From the NCBI GenBank assembly GCA_965364515.1, contig CBDTXZ010000014.1:1-32431 (forward strand): 32,431 bases of DNA. Reading direction: 5' to 3'. Both the position numbers and the translations under genes were made by a program. Under the pieces are notes generated by a model. It was not told the DNA's origin and ran no database searches. It worked only from the letters and a program-made list of their open reading frames with translations. Shown here one piece after another: positions 1 through 7,949 of this stretch. The DNA comes from JAHEDH01 sp965364515. Its GTDB lineage: Bacteria; Actinomycetota; Acidimicrobiia; Spongiisociales; ZC4RG35. Positions within the stretch are counted from its first letter, which is position 1; every line of letters starts with the position of its first letter.

Positions 1-1035
1 CGCAGGTTCCGCCTCGGACGCAGGCACGCTGACTTCTTCCTCCGGTTCCTCCGGTTCCTCCGGTGTCTCGGGCTGATCGGAGCGGATGTCGATCCGGTAT
101 CCCGAGAGTCGGGCTGCGAGGCGGGCGTTCTGCCCCTCCTTGCCGATCGCCAGAGACAGCTGATTCTCACTGACGATCACCACTGCAGTCCGTTCGTCTT
201 CGTCGATGATGACCTCTTGGACCCTGGCCGGACCGAGCGCCTCGGCGATGAACTGGCGAATGTCGTCGCGATGCTGAACCACGTCGACCTTCTCACCCTT
301 CAACTCGTTGACGACCTGACGCACTCGACTCCCGCGGGCACCTACACAGGCGCCCTTCGGGTCGACATTCGGATCATGGCTCAGAACGGCGATCTTGGTC
401 CGGTGGCCGGGCTCTCTGGCGATGGCGGTGATCTCGACGGTGCCGTCGACGATCTCGGGAACCTCGAGCGCGAGCAACGCTCGAACCAGATCCGGATGGC
501 TACGTGAGACGACGATCTGCGGCCCCTTCGCCTCGTTGCGGACCTCGAGAATGAGGGCCTTCACCCGGTTCCCGCGCTCGAGACGCTCGTAGGGAATGCG
601 CTCGGAGCCTGGCATGAGCGCCTCGGCATCGCCCAGGTCGAGGATCACATACCGGTGATCCACCTGCTGGATGATTCCTGTCACGAGATCGCCTTCGCGG
701 CCCTGATAGATGTCGTACACCTGTCCACGCTTGGCCTCGTTGAGGCGCTGGGCGATGACCTGCTTGGCGGTCTGGGCGGCGATCCTGCCGAAGTCGTCGG
801 GCGTGTCCTCCCACTCGCGGACGACGTTGCCGTCCTCGTCGAGTTCCTGGGCATACACACGGATGTCGCCCTCGTCGGGGTCGATGGTGACGCGGGCTTC
901 CTCAGCGGCCCCCGGGCTGCGCTTGTAGGCGGACACGAGCGCGTTGGCGAGGGCATCGAGGATCATCTCGACTGGCACGCCGCGCTCACGTTCGAGCAGT
1001 TCGAGCGCCTCCATGACCTGAAAGTCGATCTTCAT
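1..1035 (-). CDS. nusA: Transcription termination/antitermination factor NusA (3' end outside window)
   Basis: NusA binds RNA polymerase and nascent RNA and modulates pausing, termination and antitermination. The 345 residues present show the N-terminal polymerase-binding domain (about 1-105), an S1 domain (about 110-180), and two KH domains with GARG at 232-235 and IGKEGQN at 297-303. A Glu/Pro-rich tail begins near 320 and contains three EPE-type repeats encoded by a 9-bp tandem repeat at about 37-63. The start is the ATG at 1033-1035, which overlaps the rimP stop as ATGA, the usual rimP-nusA coupling. The frame is open to base 1, so the C-terminus is cut by the window edge. Identification is secure from domain order and the rimP neighbour. 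Confidence 0.96.
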   Translation of the reverse strand, partial: MKIDFQVMEALELLERERGVPVEMILDALANALVSAYKRSPGAAEEARVTIDPDEGDIRVYAQELDEDGNVVREWEDTPDDFGRIAAQTAKQVIAQRLNEAKRGQVYDIYQGREGDLVTGIIQQVDHRYVILDLGDAEALMPGSERIPYERLERGNRVKALILEVRNEAKGPQIVVSRSHPDLVRALLALEVPEIVDGTVEITAIAREPGHRTKIAVLSHDPNVDPKGACVGARGSRVRQVVNELKGEKVDVVQHRDDIRQFIAEALGPARVQEVIIDEDERTAVVIVSENQLSLAIGKEGQNARLAARLSGYRIDIRSDQPETPEEPEEPEEEVSVPASEAEPA

Positions 1036-1559
1036 GATGCCTTACCTCGTTTCGTTCCTGGTTTGGGCTGCGCCTGCCACTTGAACACCGTTCGCGCCGA
1101 TGTCACGGTGTCGTAGCTGAAGCGTTCTTCCCCCGATTCGGTCGAGACGACGAAGCCGTCGTCGTCCGCGGCGGTGAGCTCGCCCGAGGCGGTCTTGGTC
1201 GTCTCGCCGATCCTCGCCTTGATCTTCACTTGCCGACCGATCGACTTCTCGTAATGGAGCGGCTTTCTGAGCTTCCGTTCGAGACCGGGCGACGACACCT
1301 CGAGTTGATAGGGCGCTTGCAGGCTCGGCACATCGTCGAGCAATCGGCTGATCCCGTTGCTGACATCGGCGAGCCGATCCAGATCGACGCCGTCGGGGGC
1401 GTCGACCAGGATGCGTAGCGTCCGACCGTTTCCGGATCCGACCATTTCGACATCGTCGAGCTCGAGCCGCTCGGCAGCGAGCCACGGCTCGACGAGTGCA
1501 GCGATGTCGTCGGTCGACTGTGCGATCTTCGGTGTCCTTTCAACAAAAGAGGCGGGCAT
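1032..1559 (-). CDS. rimP: Ribosome maturation factor RimP
   Basis: RimP is a cytoplasmic factor for late maturation of the 30S subunit. The 175-residue product has the N-terminal alpha/beta domain with the conserved stretch YQLEVSSPGLERKL at about 102-115, followed by a small SH3-like C-terminal domain and a basic end. Length is normal for actinobacteria. The ATG at 1557-1559 is preceded by a good ribosome binding site, GAGGTGG, about 5 nt upstream, which fixes the start. The gene overlaps nusA by 4 bp, so the two are translationally coupled. It is separated from serC by a 200-bp gap holding an inverted-repeat element. Confidence 0.96.
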   Translation of the reverse strand: MPASFVERTPKIAQSTDDIAALVEPWLAAERLELDDVEMVGSGNGRTLRILVDAPDGVDLDRLADVSNGISRLLDDVPSLQAPYQLEVSSPGLERKLRKPLHYEKSIGRQVKIKARIGETTKTASGELTAADDDGFVVSTESGEERFSYDTVTSARTVFKWQAQPKPGTKRGKAS

Positions 1560-1635
1560 GCGCCCACCTCAAGCAGAGCGTTCAGTTGGAAGAATGAGTA
1601 TATGCCCATCCCCCACCAACGCGCCACTTGAGGTC

Positions 1636-1762
1636 GTGGCTCGGCTGCGCCTCGCCTACGACGTCTTCGGTCTTCGGTCTTCGGTCTTCGGTCCTGCGTC
1701 TGATTCTGATTACCGATGACCGAGAACCGACAACAGGCCGATGCGAGCGCCAGCGAGCGGGC
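1636..1762. repeat. Inverted repeat with heptamer units (element A)
   Basis: This fills most of the gap between the serC stop and the rimP start. An outer arm resembling GTGGCTCGGCTGCGCCTCGC is followed by four copies of a 7-bp unit (TCGGTCT-like). The complementary units ACCGATGACCGAGAACCGA follow, then a right outer arm GCGAGCGCCAGCGAGC. It shares outer-arm sequence with the elements at 3690-3849 and 5609-5706. Its function is unknown; it could act as a terminator or attenuator between serC and rimP. Confidence 0.75.
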
Positions 1763-2839
1763 CTAATGGGAGGTGTGGAAGTCCTCCATGAAGGAGACGA
1801 GCGCTTCGACGGATTCCATCTCGAGGGCCGCGTAGAGCGAGGCCCGGCAACCCCCGACAGAGCGATGGCCTTTGAGGCCGATCAGGTGGTGCTCGGCTGC
1901 CGATGCGACGAACTCGGATTCGAGATCCTCGGAGGGAAGCCGGAAGACGACGTTCATGTGACTCCGGACCGCCGGATCCACCGGGCTGCGGTAGAAACCG
2001 TCGGAGCCGTCGATCACGCCGTAGACGGCTGCCGATTTGGCTGCGGATCGCTGCTGCAGGGCGTCGAGACCGCCGCGCTGTTCGAGACGGTCGAGCACCT
2101 TGCCCATCACGTAGATCGGAAACATCGGAGGTGTGTTGCCCAGGCTGTCGGCGGCGGCGTGGAAGTCGTATCGGAGGTAATTGGCCAGATCGTTGGCCGG
2201 GGAATCCACCACGGATTTCCGGACGAACACCACGGCCATTCCGGCCGGAGCGAGGTTCTTCTGGACGCCGCCGTAGATCAGGTCGTATCGATCCCACTCG
2301 ATGGGGCGCGACAGGTACTCGGACGACATGTCCGCCACCAGCGGCACGTCGGTGTCGGGAAAGTCGACCATCCGGATCCCGCCGATGGTCTCGTTGGTCG
2401 TGACATGGAGGTACCGCCACGAGGGGTCGATGTCGATCTCGCCCGGAGCGGGCATCGTCGTGTAGCCGCTGGGAGCCCCGTCCCATGCAGCGACGAGCGA
2501 ACCATGTTTGGAGCCGTCGCTGAACGCCTTCTTGCCCCACGATCCCGAGACCACGACGCCTGCCTGATCGGACGGCCCGAGCAGGTTCATCGGCACCATT
2601 GCGAACTGAAGCGTCGCTCCTCCCTGGATGAAGAGGATGTCGAACTCGTCGGGCACCGAGGCCACTCGCCGAAGCGAGGCGAGTGTTGCCATGTGGACAG
2701 CTTCGTACGGCTTCGATCGGTGCGACAGCTCGATCAGCGACATCCCTGTACCGCTGAAATCGGTGAGCTCGTCTCGAACCTCTTCCAGGACGTCGAGAGG
2801 AAGGGCGCATGGTCCCGCTCCGAAGTTGTGAGCTCGCAT
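1763..2839 (-). CDS. serC: Phosphoserine aminotransferase SerC
   Basis: SerC is a PLP enzyme that transaminates 3-phosphohydroxypyruvate to phosphoserine in serine synthesis; the family also acts in pyridoxine synthesis. The 358-residue length matches the family norm of about 360. The N-terminal NFGAGPCALP, the phosphate-binding GGATLQF at 73-79 and the PLP lysine K194 in YGGVQKNLAPAG are visible. HRSVGGCRASLYAALE near the C-terminus is typical. The ATG at 2837-2839 has GGAAAGG upstream as ribosome binding site. It is transcribed divergently from fdhD from a 57-bp gap, with a candidate -10 (TACGTT) that overlaps the fdhD -10. Confidence 0.96.
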   Translation of the reverse strand: MRAHNFGAGPCALPLDVLEEVRDELTDFSGTGMSLIELSHRSKPYEAVHMATLASLRRVASVPDEFDILFIQGGATLQFAMVPMNLLGPSDQAGVVVSGSWGKKAFSDGSKHGSLVAAWDGAPSGYTTMPAPGEIDIDPSWRYLHVTTNETIGGIRMVDFPDTDVPLVADMSSEYLSRPIEWDRYDLIYGGVQKNLAPAGMAVVFVRKSVVDSPANDLANYLRYDFHAAADSLGNTPPMFPIYVMGKVLDRLEQRGGLDALQQRSAAKSAAVYGVIDGSDGFYRSPVDPAVRSHMNVVFRLPSEDLESEFVASAAEHHLIGLKGHRSVGGCRASLYAALEMESVEALVSFMEDFHTSH

Positions 2840-2879
2840 GACTCGCCTTTCCAGTGGACGGACCGCTCCCGGTCACGGC

Positions 2880-2889
2880 AACGTAGCCT
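2880..2889. promoter_or_regulatory. Back-to-back -10 hexamers for serC (-) and fdhD (+)
   Basis: On the minus strand TACGTT (2885 to 2880) lies at a suitable distance for serC, giving a leader of about 34 nt that contains its ribosome binding site. On the plus strand TAGCCT (2884-2889) lies 7 nt before the fdhD GTG, implying a leaderless fdhD mRNA. The two hexamers share the TA at 2884-2885. No convincing -35 is seen for either. Inferred from sequence only. Confidence 0.55.
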
Positions 2890-2896
2890 GGGGCCC

Positions 2897-3682
2897 GTGG
2901 CAGACACAACCGCAACGGTGACGATCTACTCCGGCGACGAAGCGACCGAGTCCCATGATCTTCTCGCCGGTGAGGAACCGATCGAGTTCCGGATCGACGA
3001 CACCCCGATCGCCGTCCTCATGCGTACGCCCGGCCAGGAGCAGGCGTTGGCACTGGGCTTCTGCCTGACCGAGGGGATTCTGCTGTCCCCTGGCGAGTTC
3101 GAGGGCCTCGACCAACTCGACGAAGGACGCTATCGGATCCGCCTCGCACCCGGGGTCGAGGTCGATCCCGAACAGTTCCGGCGCAACACCTACACGACTT
3201 CCTCGTGCGGGGTCTGCGGTAAAGCCTCGATCGATGCCGTGCTGATCGCCTCCCGGCCCCTCCCCGCCGGTCCGTTGCTCTCCCCGGCGGCGGTCTACGA
3301 GGCAGTTGTCGGTTTGAGGGACGTCCAACCCGAGTTCGATCGGACGGGTGGGCTCCACGGCGCCGCCGTGCGACTCGGCGACGGCACGATCCTCGGCGTG
3401 GCGGAGGACATCGGCCGCCACAATGCCGTGGACAAGGCGATCGGCATGGCTGCGATCAGGCGCTGGCCGATCGGCGAGTCGATGCTGGTCGTATCCGGCC
3501 GATCCAGCTTCGAGATCACCCAGAAGGCTGCTGTCGCCGGAATCTCGGTGGTTGCAGGCGTGTCGGCTGCCTCTTCGCTCGCCGCCGAACTCGCCAACGA
3601 CCTGGGCATGACACTCATCGGATTCGTCCGAGACAAACGAATGGTCGTGTACTCCGGAGCGGACCGGATCCGAACGGGTTGA
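2897..3682 (+). CDS. fdhD: Formate dehydrogenase accessory sulfurtransferase FdhD
   Basis: FdhD transfers sulfur from a cysteine desulfurase to the molybdenum cofactor of formate dehydrogenases. The 261-residue product carries the paired cysteines in SSCGVCG (C104 and C107) used for sulfur transfer. It also has the family motif VAEDIGRHNAVDKAIG and a C-terminal SGRSSFEITQKAA block. The reading frame stays open far upstream, but similarity begins at the GTG at 2897, which lies 7 nt after a TAGCCT hexamer and fits leaderless translation. No formate dehydrogenase or molybdopterin gene lies in the window, so its client enzyme must be encoded elsewhere. It converges on proS. Confidence 0.93.
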   Translation: MADTTATVTIYSGDEATESHDLLAGEEPIEFRIDDTPIAVLMRTPGQEQALALGFCLTEGILLSPGEFEGLDQLDEGRYRIRLAPGVEVDPEQFRRNTYTTSSCGVCGKASIDAVLIASRPLPAGPLLSPAAVYEAVVGLRDVQPEFDRTGGLHGAAVRLGDGTILGVAEDIGRHNAVDKAIGMAAIRRWPIGESMLVVSGRSSFEITQKAAVAGISVVAGVSAASSLAAELANDLGMTLIGFVRDKRMVVYSGADRIRTG

Positions 3683-3689
3683 CGCGGCT

Positions 3690-3849
3690 GTGGTTCGGCT
3701 GGCGCCTCGCCTACGCCGTCATCGGTCGTCAGTTGTCGGTTGTCGGTTGGACATGTCGCATGGCGAGGAAGTGTGACTCTGCGCAACAACCGACCGATCA
3801 CCGATGACCGAGTACCGATGACGCCGCTGTGAGCGCAGCGAGCGAGGCT
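3690..3849. repeat. Inverted repeat with heptamer units (element B)
   Basis: This occupies the whole gap between the convergent fdhD and proS genes. The left outer arm GTGGTTCGGCTGGCGCCTCG is followed by heptad-like TCGGTCG/TTGTCGG units. After a central segment come complementary ACCGATCACCGATGACCGAG units and a right arm GAGCGCAGCGAGCGAGGC. It belongs to the same family as elements A and C. Its position suits a bidirectional terminator, but there are no T-runs. Confidence 0.75.
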
Positions 3850-5541
3850 CTACGGCAGGTGGTTCACGACCTCGTCGAGAGGCACCTCAACCGTCTCCAT
3901 GGTGGCGCGGGTGGTGAACTCCGCCAGACCATTCTCGAGTCCGCGGGGGCCGAGCGTCACCCGATATGGGATCCCGATGAGCTCTGAGTCTGCGAACTTC
4001 ACGCCGGGGCGCTCGTCGCGGTCGTCGAGGAGGACGTCGTATCCGGCGGCGCCGAGATCGGCGTAGAGCTTGTCACCGGCTGCCTGAACCGCCTCGTCCT
4101 GCTGACGCAGCAGCGTCACGACCACGTGATAGGGCGCAACCTCCCACGGCCAGACGATGCCTGCGTCGTCGTGACTCGCCTCGACCACCGCAGCCATCGA
4201 ACGTTCGAGGCCGATGCCGTACGACCCCATGATGATCGGCTTCGATTCGCCGTTCTCGTCTTGAACGATGGCGCCCATCGTTTCTGAGTAGTTCGTGCCG
4301 AGCTTGAAGATGTGGCCGACCTCGATGCCCTTCCACAGTTCGAGGTCGCCCCCGTCGACGGTACACCGCTCCCCCGCTTCGACTTCACGCAGATCGGCCC
4401 ATTCGCCAACGACCACGTCGCGATCGATGTCGACGTTCTTGAAGTGCCAGTCGTCGTCGTTCGCGCCCGTCACCAGTCCACGTCGACCTCGCAACGCGAT
4501 GTCGGCGATGATTGGATGATCGGTCACTCCCACCGCTCCGAGGCTTCCCGGGAGTGCGCCCATCCGCTCTTGGATCTCGTCTGGCCGAGCGGCGCGCACG
4601 TCGATGCCGCCGGTGACGTCCTGGAGTTTCTGTTCCTGGAGTGCGTGGTCCCCCCGCATCATGACGAGTGTGAAGACGTCATCGATCATGTACATCAGGG
4701 TCTTGATCTGTCGCTGGGGTGAAGCGATATCCGGGTGGGCTTCGGCGAGGGCGGCGATCGTGCGAATGTTCGGCGTCGCAAAACGCTCGACCGCGGGAAC
4801 CTCGGAGGGATCCTCCTCTGGATCGACCTGGGAGGTGGCGCGTTCGAGATTGGCGCGGTAGTCGCAGGTGGTGCAGGTGACGATCCAGTCCTCCCCGGCG
4901 TCAGAACGGACCATGAACTCCACCGAGTCCGATCCTCCCATTGCGCCCGATGAAGCCTCGACATCGACGGCATCGACGCCGAAGCGCTCGAAGATCCGTC
5001 GATAGGCGGCATGGTGCCGGTCGAATTGGAGATCGAGGCCATCCCAGTCGAGGTCGAGAGAATACGAGTCCTTCATCGTGAACTCCCGCACTCTGAGAAC
5101 ACCGGACTTGGGCCTCGGCTCGTCGCGGAACTTCGTCTGGATCTGATACCAGAGCTGTGGAAGCTGTTTGTAGCTCGAGATCTCCGAAGCGAGGAGGGCG
5201 AACACTTCTTCATGTGTCATGCCGAGCGCATTGTCCGAGCCCTTCCGATCCACGAGCCGGAACATCTCCTCACCCATCACGTCCCAGCGTCCCGACTTCT
5301 TCCAGATCTCGGCAGGGTGCATCGCCGGCAGATGGAACTGCTGGCCCCCGATGCGATCGATCTCCTCGCGGATGATCCGGTCGATCTTCAGCCGGACTCG
5401 CTGACCCAGTGGAAGGATCGAATAGTGGCCGGCGGACAGCTGCCTGACATAGCCGGCGCGTAGCAACAGCCGATGACTCGCCGCCTCGGCATTGGCGGGG
5501 TCGTCTCTGAGGGTGGGGATGAAAGCCTGTGACCAGCGCAT
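3850..5541 (-). CDS. proS: Prolyl-tRNA synthetase (bacterial type)
   Basis: ProS charges tRNA-Pro with proline in the cytoplasm. The product has 563 residues, close to the roughly 570 of the bacterial type. Class II motif 2 lies at about 139-160 (RDEPRPKSGVLRVREF) and motif 3 at 439-447 (GSYGIGLER). Between them, about 225-400, is the insertion (editing) domain typical of bacterial ProS, and the C-terminal anticodon-binding domain follows from about 465. The start is ATG at 5539-5541, which gives the standard N-terminus MRWSQAFIPTLRD. TACCGT 8 nt upstream may be the -10 of a leaderless transcript. The frame is open further upstream but that part has no family similarity. Confidence 0.96.
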   Translation of the reverse strand: MRWSQAFIPTLRDDPANAEAASHRLLLRAGYVRQLSAGHYSILPLGQRVRLKIDRIIREEIDRIGGQQFHLPAMHPAEIWKKSGRWDVMGEEMFRLVDRKGSDNALGMTHEEVFALLASEISSYKQLPQLWYQIQTKFRDEPRPKSGVLRVREFTMKDSYSLDLDWDGLDLQFDRHHAAYRRIFERFGVDAVDVEASSGAMGGSDSVEFMVRSDAGEDWIVTCTTCDYRANLERATSQVDPEEDPSEVPAVERFATPNIRTIAALAEAHPDIASPQRQIKTLMYMIDDVFTLVMMRGDHALQEQKLQDVTGGIDVRAARPDEIQERMGALPGSLGAVGVTDHPIIADIALRGRRGLVTGANDDDWHFKNVDIDRDVVVGEWADLREVEAGERCTVDGGDLELWKGIEVGHIFKLGTNYSETMGAIVQDENGESKPIIMGSYGIGLERSMAAVVEASHDDAGIVWPWEVAPYHVVVTLLRQQDEAVQAAGDKLYADLGAAGYDVLLDDRDERPGVKFADSELIGIPYRVTLGPRGLENGLAEFTTRATMETVEVPLDEVVNHLP

Positions 5542-5549
5542 GGCTCGCC

Positions 5550-5555
5550 ACGGTA
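5550..5555 (-). promoter_or_regulatory. Candidate -10 hexamer of proS
   Basis: TACCGT on the minus strand ends 8 nt before the proS ATG, so transcription would begin at or within 2 nt of the start codon. The same TACCGTGGC context precedes the 36-residue gene at 20501-20611. No clear -35 is seen. Confidence 0.45.
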
Positions 5556-5608
5556 ATGGCCGCCGAACGCCGCTCCGGTCGCAATAAGGCCGTGGCCTCG
5601 GCTGGATC

Positions 5609-5706
5609 GTGGCTCGGCTGGCGCCTCGCCTCCTCGGTTCTCGGTTCTCGGTATCGGTCAACTGACGACCGAGAACACCGATGCGAGCCGCCGGGCGAGC
5701 GAGGCC
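5609..5706. repeat. Inverted repeat with heptamer units (element C)
   Basis: This lies between the divergent proS and coaE genes. The left outer arm GTGGCTCGGCTGGCGCCTCG is followed by TCGGTTC heptads. A short centre (GTCAACTGAC, itself palindromic) leads into ACCGAGAACACCGA and a right arm GCGAGCCGCCGGGCGAGC. It is the most compact copy of the family shared with elements A and B. It stops about 40 bp short of the coaE -10. Confidence 0.75.
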
Positions 5707-5746
5707 GCGCCGATGCCCGAGAGTCCGACATTGAGCGGGGGTGCGT

Positions 5747-5752
5747 TAGCCT
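5747..5752 (+). promoter_or_regulatory. Candidate -10 hexamer of coaE
   Basis: TAGCCT lies 11 nt before the coaE ATG, which would give an mRNA leader of only about 5 nt. There is no ribosome binding site in front of coaE, consistent with a near-leaderless transcript. No clear -35 at standard spacing. Confidence 0.4.
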
Positions 5753-5763
5753 GATCTGTCGAA

Positions 5764-6354
5764 ATGAGAAAACGAAGCAATGTGTGGCTCCTGACCGGTG
5801 GAATCGGAAGCGGCAAGAGCACGGTTCGCAAAATGCTCTCGAAACGCGGAGCTCTCACGATCGACGCCGACCAGGTCGGCCACCAGGTGCTCGAGCCGGG
5901 CGGCGCAGCCCACGACGCCGTGGCCGCTCGCTGGCCCGAGGTCGTGTTCGACGGCATCATCGATCGGACGCGCCTCGCCGACATCGTGTTCCACGAGCCG
6001 TCCGAGCTGCATGCACTCGAAGCGATTTCGCATCCCGCCATCACCGACACGCTCAGGAAATGGGTCGACGAATCCGACGCAGAGGTGATCGTGGTGGAAG
6101 TCTCGGTTCCGAGAGACTTTCTCGGTGTGGGACCATCGAGGACGATCGTGGCGGACGTCGACATGTCCACTCGCAAGAAGCGCCTCATCGACAAAGGGAT
6201 GGAGCTCGAGGACATCAACCGCCGAATGGCGAACCAACCGGGTCGTGACGGGTGGGTCGAGCGTGGCGGCTGGGTGATCTGCACGGATGGAGACCTCGAG
6301 GACGTGGAACACCGCGTCGACCGCCTCTGGCCCCAAATCGAAGCATTGAGCTGA
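5764..6354 (+). CDS. coaE: Dephospho-CoA kinase
   Basis: CoaE phosphorylates the 3'-hydroxyl of dephospho-CoA with ATP, the last step of coenzyme A synthesis. The 196-residue protein has the P-loop GGIGSGKST at 12-20, the conserved DADQVGHQVLEPGG at 34-47 and the SHPAITD segment of the lid region. Length matches single-domain CoaE proteins. The ATG at 5764 directly precedes the P-loop strand and is the only sensible start. The gene stands alone between two inverted-repeat gaps and converges on ispG. Confidence 0.94.
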   Translation: MRKRSNVWLLTGGIGSGKSTVRKMLSKRGALTIDADQVGHQVLEPGGAAHDAVAARWPEVVFDGIIDRTRLADIVFHEPSELHALEAISHPAITDTLRKWVDESDAEVIVVEVSVPRDFLGVGPSRTIVADVDMSTRKKRLIDKGMELEDINRRMANQPGRDGWVERGGWVICTDGDLEDVEHRVDRLWPQIEALS

Positions 6355-6364
6355 TCGACTGGTT

Positions 6365-6377
6365 CGGCGTTTCGCCG
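6365..6377 (+). terminator. Short hairpin after coaE
   Basis: CGGCG-TTT-CGCCG forms a 5-bp stem starting about 10 nt after the coaE stop codon. There is no T-run, so this is only a candidate terminator. Confidence 0.35.
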
Positions 6378-6383
6378 CGCACG

Positions 6384-6455
6384 GTGCTGTCGGATGTCAG
6401 CTCTCAGCCATCAGTTGCCAGCAGCGGACAGCCGATGGCCGACTGCTGACAGCAC
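6384..6455. repeat. Inverted repeat with heptamer units (element D)
   Basis: Perfect 8-bp ends GTGCTGTC (6384-6391) and GACAGCAC (6448-6455) flank heptad-like units (CAGCTCT, CAGCCAT, CAGTTGC). These pair imperfectly with the GGACAGCCGATGGCCGAC side. It lies between convergent coaE and ispG. It shares the architecture but not the sequence of elements A-C. Confidence 0.65.
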
Positions 6456-6466
6456 TCCGGGCACAA

Positions 6467-6480
6467 CCACCGTTCGGTGG
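6467..6480 (-). terminator. ispG: Hairpin directly after ispG
   Basis: CCACCG-AA-CGGTGG on the minus strand forms a 6-bp stem with a 2-nt apex, beginning 5 nt after the ispG stop. Downstream sequence is TTGTGC, so the U-tract is poor. It is the likely end of the ispG transcript. Confidence 0.45.
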
Positions 6481-6485
6481 CCTCC

Positions 6486-7688
6486 TCAGGACGTGATTTC
6501 TTCGACGCGCGCCTTGCGGGCGGCGGCGTTGTTGGCGTCGCCTCGGATCTCGACGAGTTGGATGCGCTCCTGCTCGGCCTCGGCGGCGGCGGATGCATCG
6601 GCCTTGGCGAGCCGGGCGTCGATTCCCTCCTCGACCAGGGCACGGGCCTCTTGCAGCAGCGCCTCGACCATCTCGTCTTCGGGGACGACGCGGACGACCT
6701 GCCCTTTGATGAACAGATGACCGCGACCTCTGCCTGCAGCGATGCCGATGTCGGCAGAGCTGGCCTCGCCGGGCCCATTGACGACGCAACCCATGACTGC
6801 GACCTGGATCGGGAGGTTCTCCGCTTCGAGGGCTGCCTGTGCGTCGTTGGCGACCTTGATGACGTCGACCTCGGCGCGCCCGCAGGACGGGCAGGCGATC
6901 AAGTCGAGGCCTTTTCGCTCGCGCAACCCGAGATACTCGAGGAGTTGGCGTCCAGCCTTCGCCTCCTCGACCGGATCCGCAGTGAGCGAGAAGCGTATGG
7001 TGTCCCCGATCCCCTCCATGAGCAGGGTCCCGATTCCCGCAACGGACTTGATGAGACCACCTGGCGGCGGCCCGGCCTCGGTGACGCCGAGATGGAGCGG
7101 GTAGTCGACGGTGTCTGCGAGCAACCGGTATGACTCGACCATGAGGGGCACGTTCGAGTGCTTCACGGAGATCTTGATGTCGTTGAAGTCGACGTCTTGG
7201 AGATAACGGATCTCTTTGAGTGCAGATTCGACGAGTGCCTCGGGTACGGCATTCCCGTACTTCGCCTCGATGTCCTTGTCGAGCGACCCCGCATTGACGC
7301 CGACCCTGATGGGCAGACCGCGGTCGCGGGCCTCCCTGGCGACCGTCTTGATCTGATCTTCCTTCCGGATGTTCCCGGGATTGAGACGAAGACCCTGGAC
7401 CCCGGCCTCCATGGCAGCCAACGCGAGCTTGTACTGGAAGTGGATGTCGGCGACGATCGGCACCGGGCTTCGCGGGACGATCTCGGCGAGCCCCTTGGCG
7501 GCGTCGACGTCGTTACAGGTGATCCGGACGATGTCTGCGCCGGCTCCGGCCAATTCGTAGACCTGTGCGAGCGTTCCGTCGACGTCGGCGGTCTTGGTCG
7601 TGGTCATCGACTGCACCGAGATCGGTGCTCCCCCACCGACCGGCACCGACCCCACATTGATCCGATTCGTCTGTCTGCGTTCCATCAC
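6486..7688 (-). CDS. ispG: 4-hydroxy-3-methylbut-2-enyl diphosphate synthase IspG
   Basis: IspG is the [4Fe-4S] enzyme that converts methylerythritol cyclodiphosphate to HMBPP in the MEP isoprenoid pathway. The TIM-barrel part opens with VGSVPVGGGAPISVQSM. The cluster cysteines are C265, C268 (CPSCGR) and C300 (GCVVNGPGE), numbered from the ATG at 7685. After about residue 345 there is a charged, Ala/Glu-rich tail of some 50 residues. I start at GTG 7688, which adds one residue before that ATG, because TACCAT lies 7 nt upstream and suggests leaderless initiation; the ATG at 7685 is equally possible. dxr of the same pathway lies two genes upstream, but the intervening repeat and own promoter suggest separate transcription. 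Confidence 0.95.
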   Translation of the reverse strand: MMERRQTNRINVGSVPVGGGAPISVQSMTTTKTADVDGTLAQVYELAGAGADIVRITCNDVDAAKGLAEIVPRSPVPIVADIHFQYKLALAAMEAGVQGLRLNPGNIRKEDQIKTVAREARDRGLPIRVGVNAGSLDKDIEAKYGNAVPEALVESALKEIRYLQDVDFNDIKISVKHSNVPLMVESYRLLADTVDYPLHLGVTEAGPPPGGLIKSVAGIGTLLMEGIGDTIRFSLTADPVEEAKAGRQLLEYLGLRERKGLDLIACPSCGRAEVDVIKVANDAQAALEAENLPIQVAVMGCVVNGPGEASSADIGIAAGRGRGHLFIKGQVVRVVPEDEMVEALLQEARALVEEGIDARLAKADASAAAEAEQERIQLVEIRGDANNAAARKARVEEITS

Positions 7689-7695
7689 GCCGCCG

Positions 7696-7701
7696 ATGGT
7701 A
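7696..7701 (-). promoter_or_regulatory. Candidate -10 hexamer of ispG
   Basis: TACCAT on the minus strand ends 7 nt before GTG 7688 and 10 nt before ATG 7685. This supports initiation at the GTG on a leaderless mRNA. Confidence 0.45.
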
Positions 7702-7788
7702 GGTACCCCAGCGCGCGAACCGTGAGTCCGCAAGGGCACCCAGCGCGAGGACCGTGAGCTGTGCAGGCACCGTGCAATCGTCTCGAGT

Positions 7789-7930
7789 TGCTGTCAGCGA
7801 TCAGCCATCGGCCGTCAGGCGCGTGCCGGCAGAGCACGATGGCGTGCACGGACGAAAGCGGTCGTCCTCCAATTCACCCTGCGACGCAACCCAGTGGAGC
7901 CGATAGCCGATAGCTGAGAGCCGACGGCCG
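7789..7930. repeat. Inverted repeat with heptamer units (element E)
   Basis: The units CAGCGAT CAGCCAT CGGCCGT CAGG on the left face CCGATAG CCGATAG CTGAGAG CCGACGG on the right, about 80 bp apart. The element fills the gap between the rseP stop and the ispG promoter. The strict 7-bp period on both sides is clear. No gene is seen in this gap (7702-7949). Confidence 0.7.
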
Positions 7931-7949
7931 GGAGGGCGGCAGCCCGACC

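Noticed and set aside
1628..2896. Long open frame extending upstream of fdhD through serC on the opposite strand
   Set aside because: It is antisense to serC, has no family similarity, and FdhD homology begins at the GTG at 2897.
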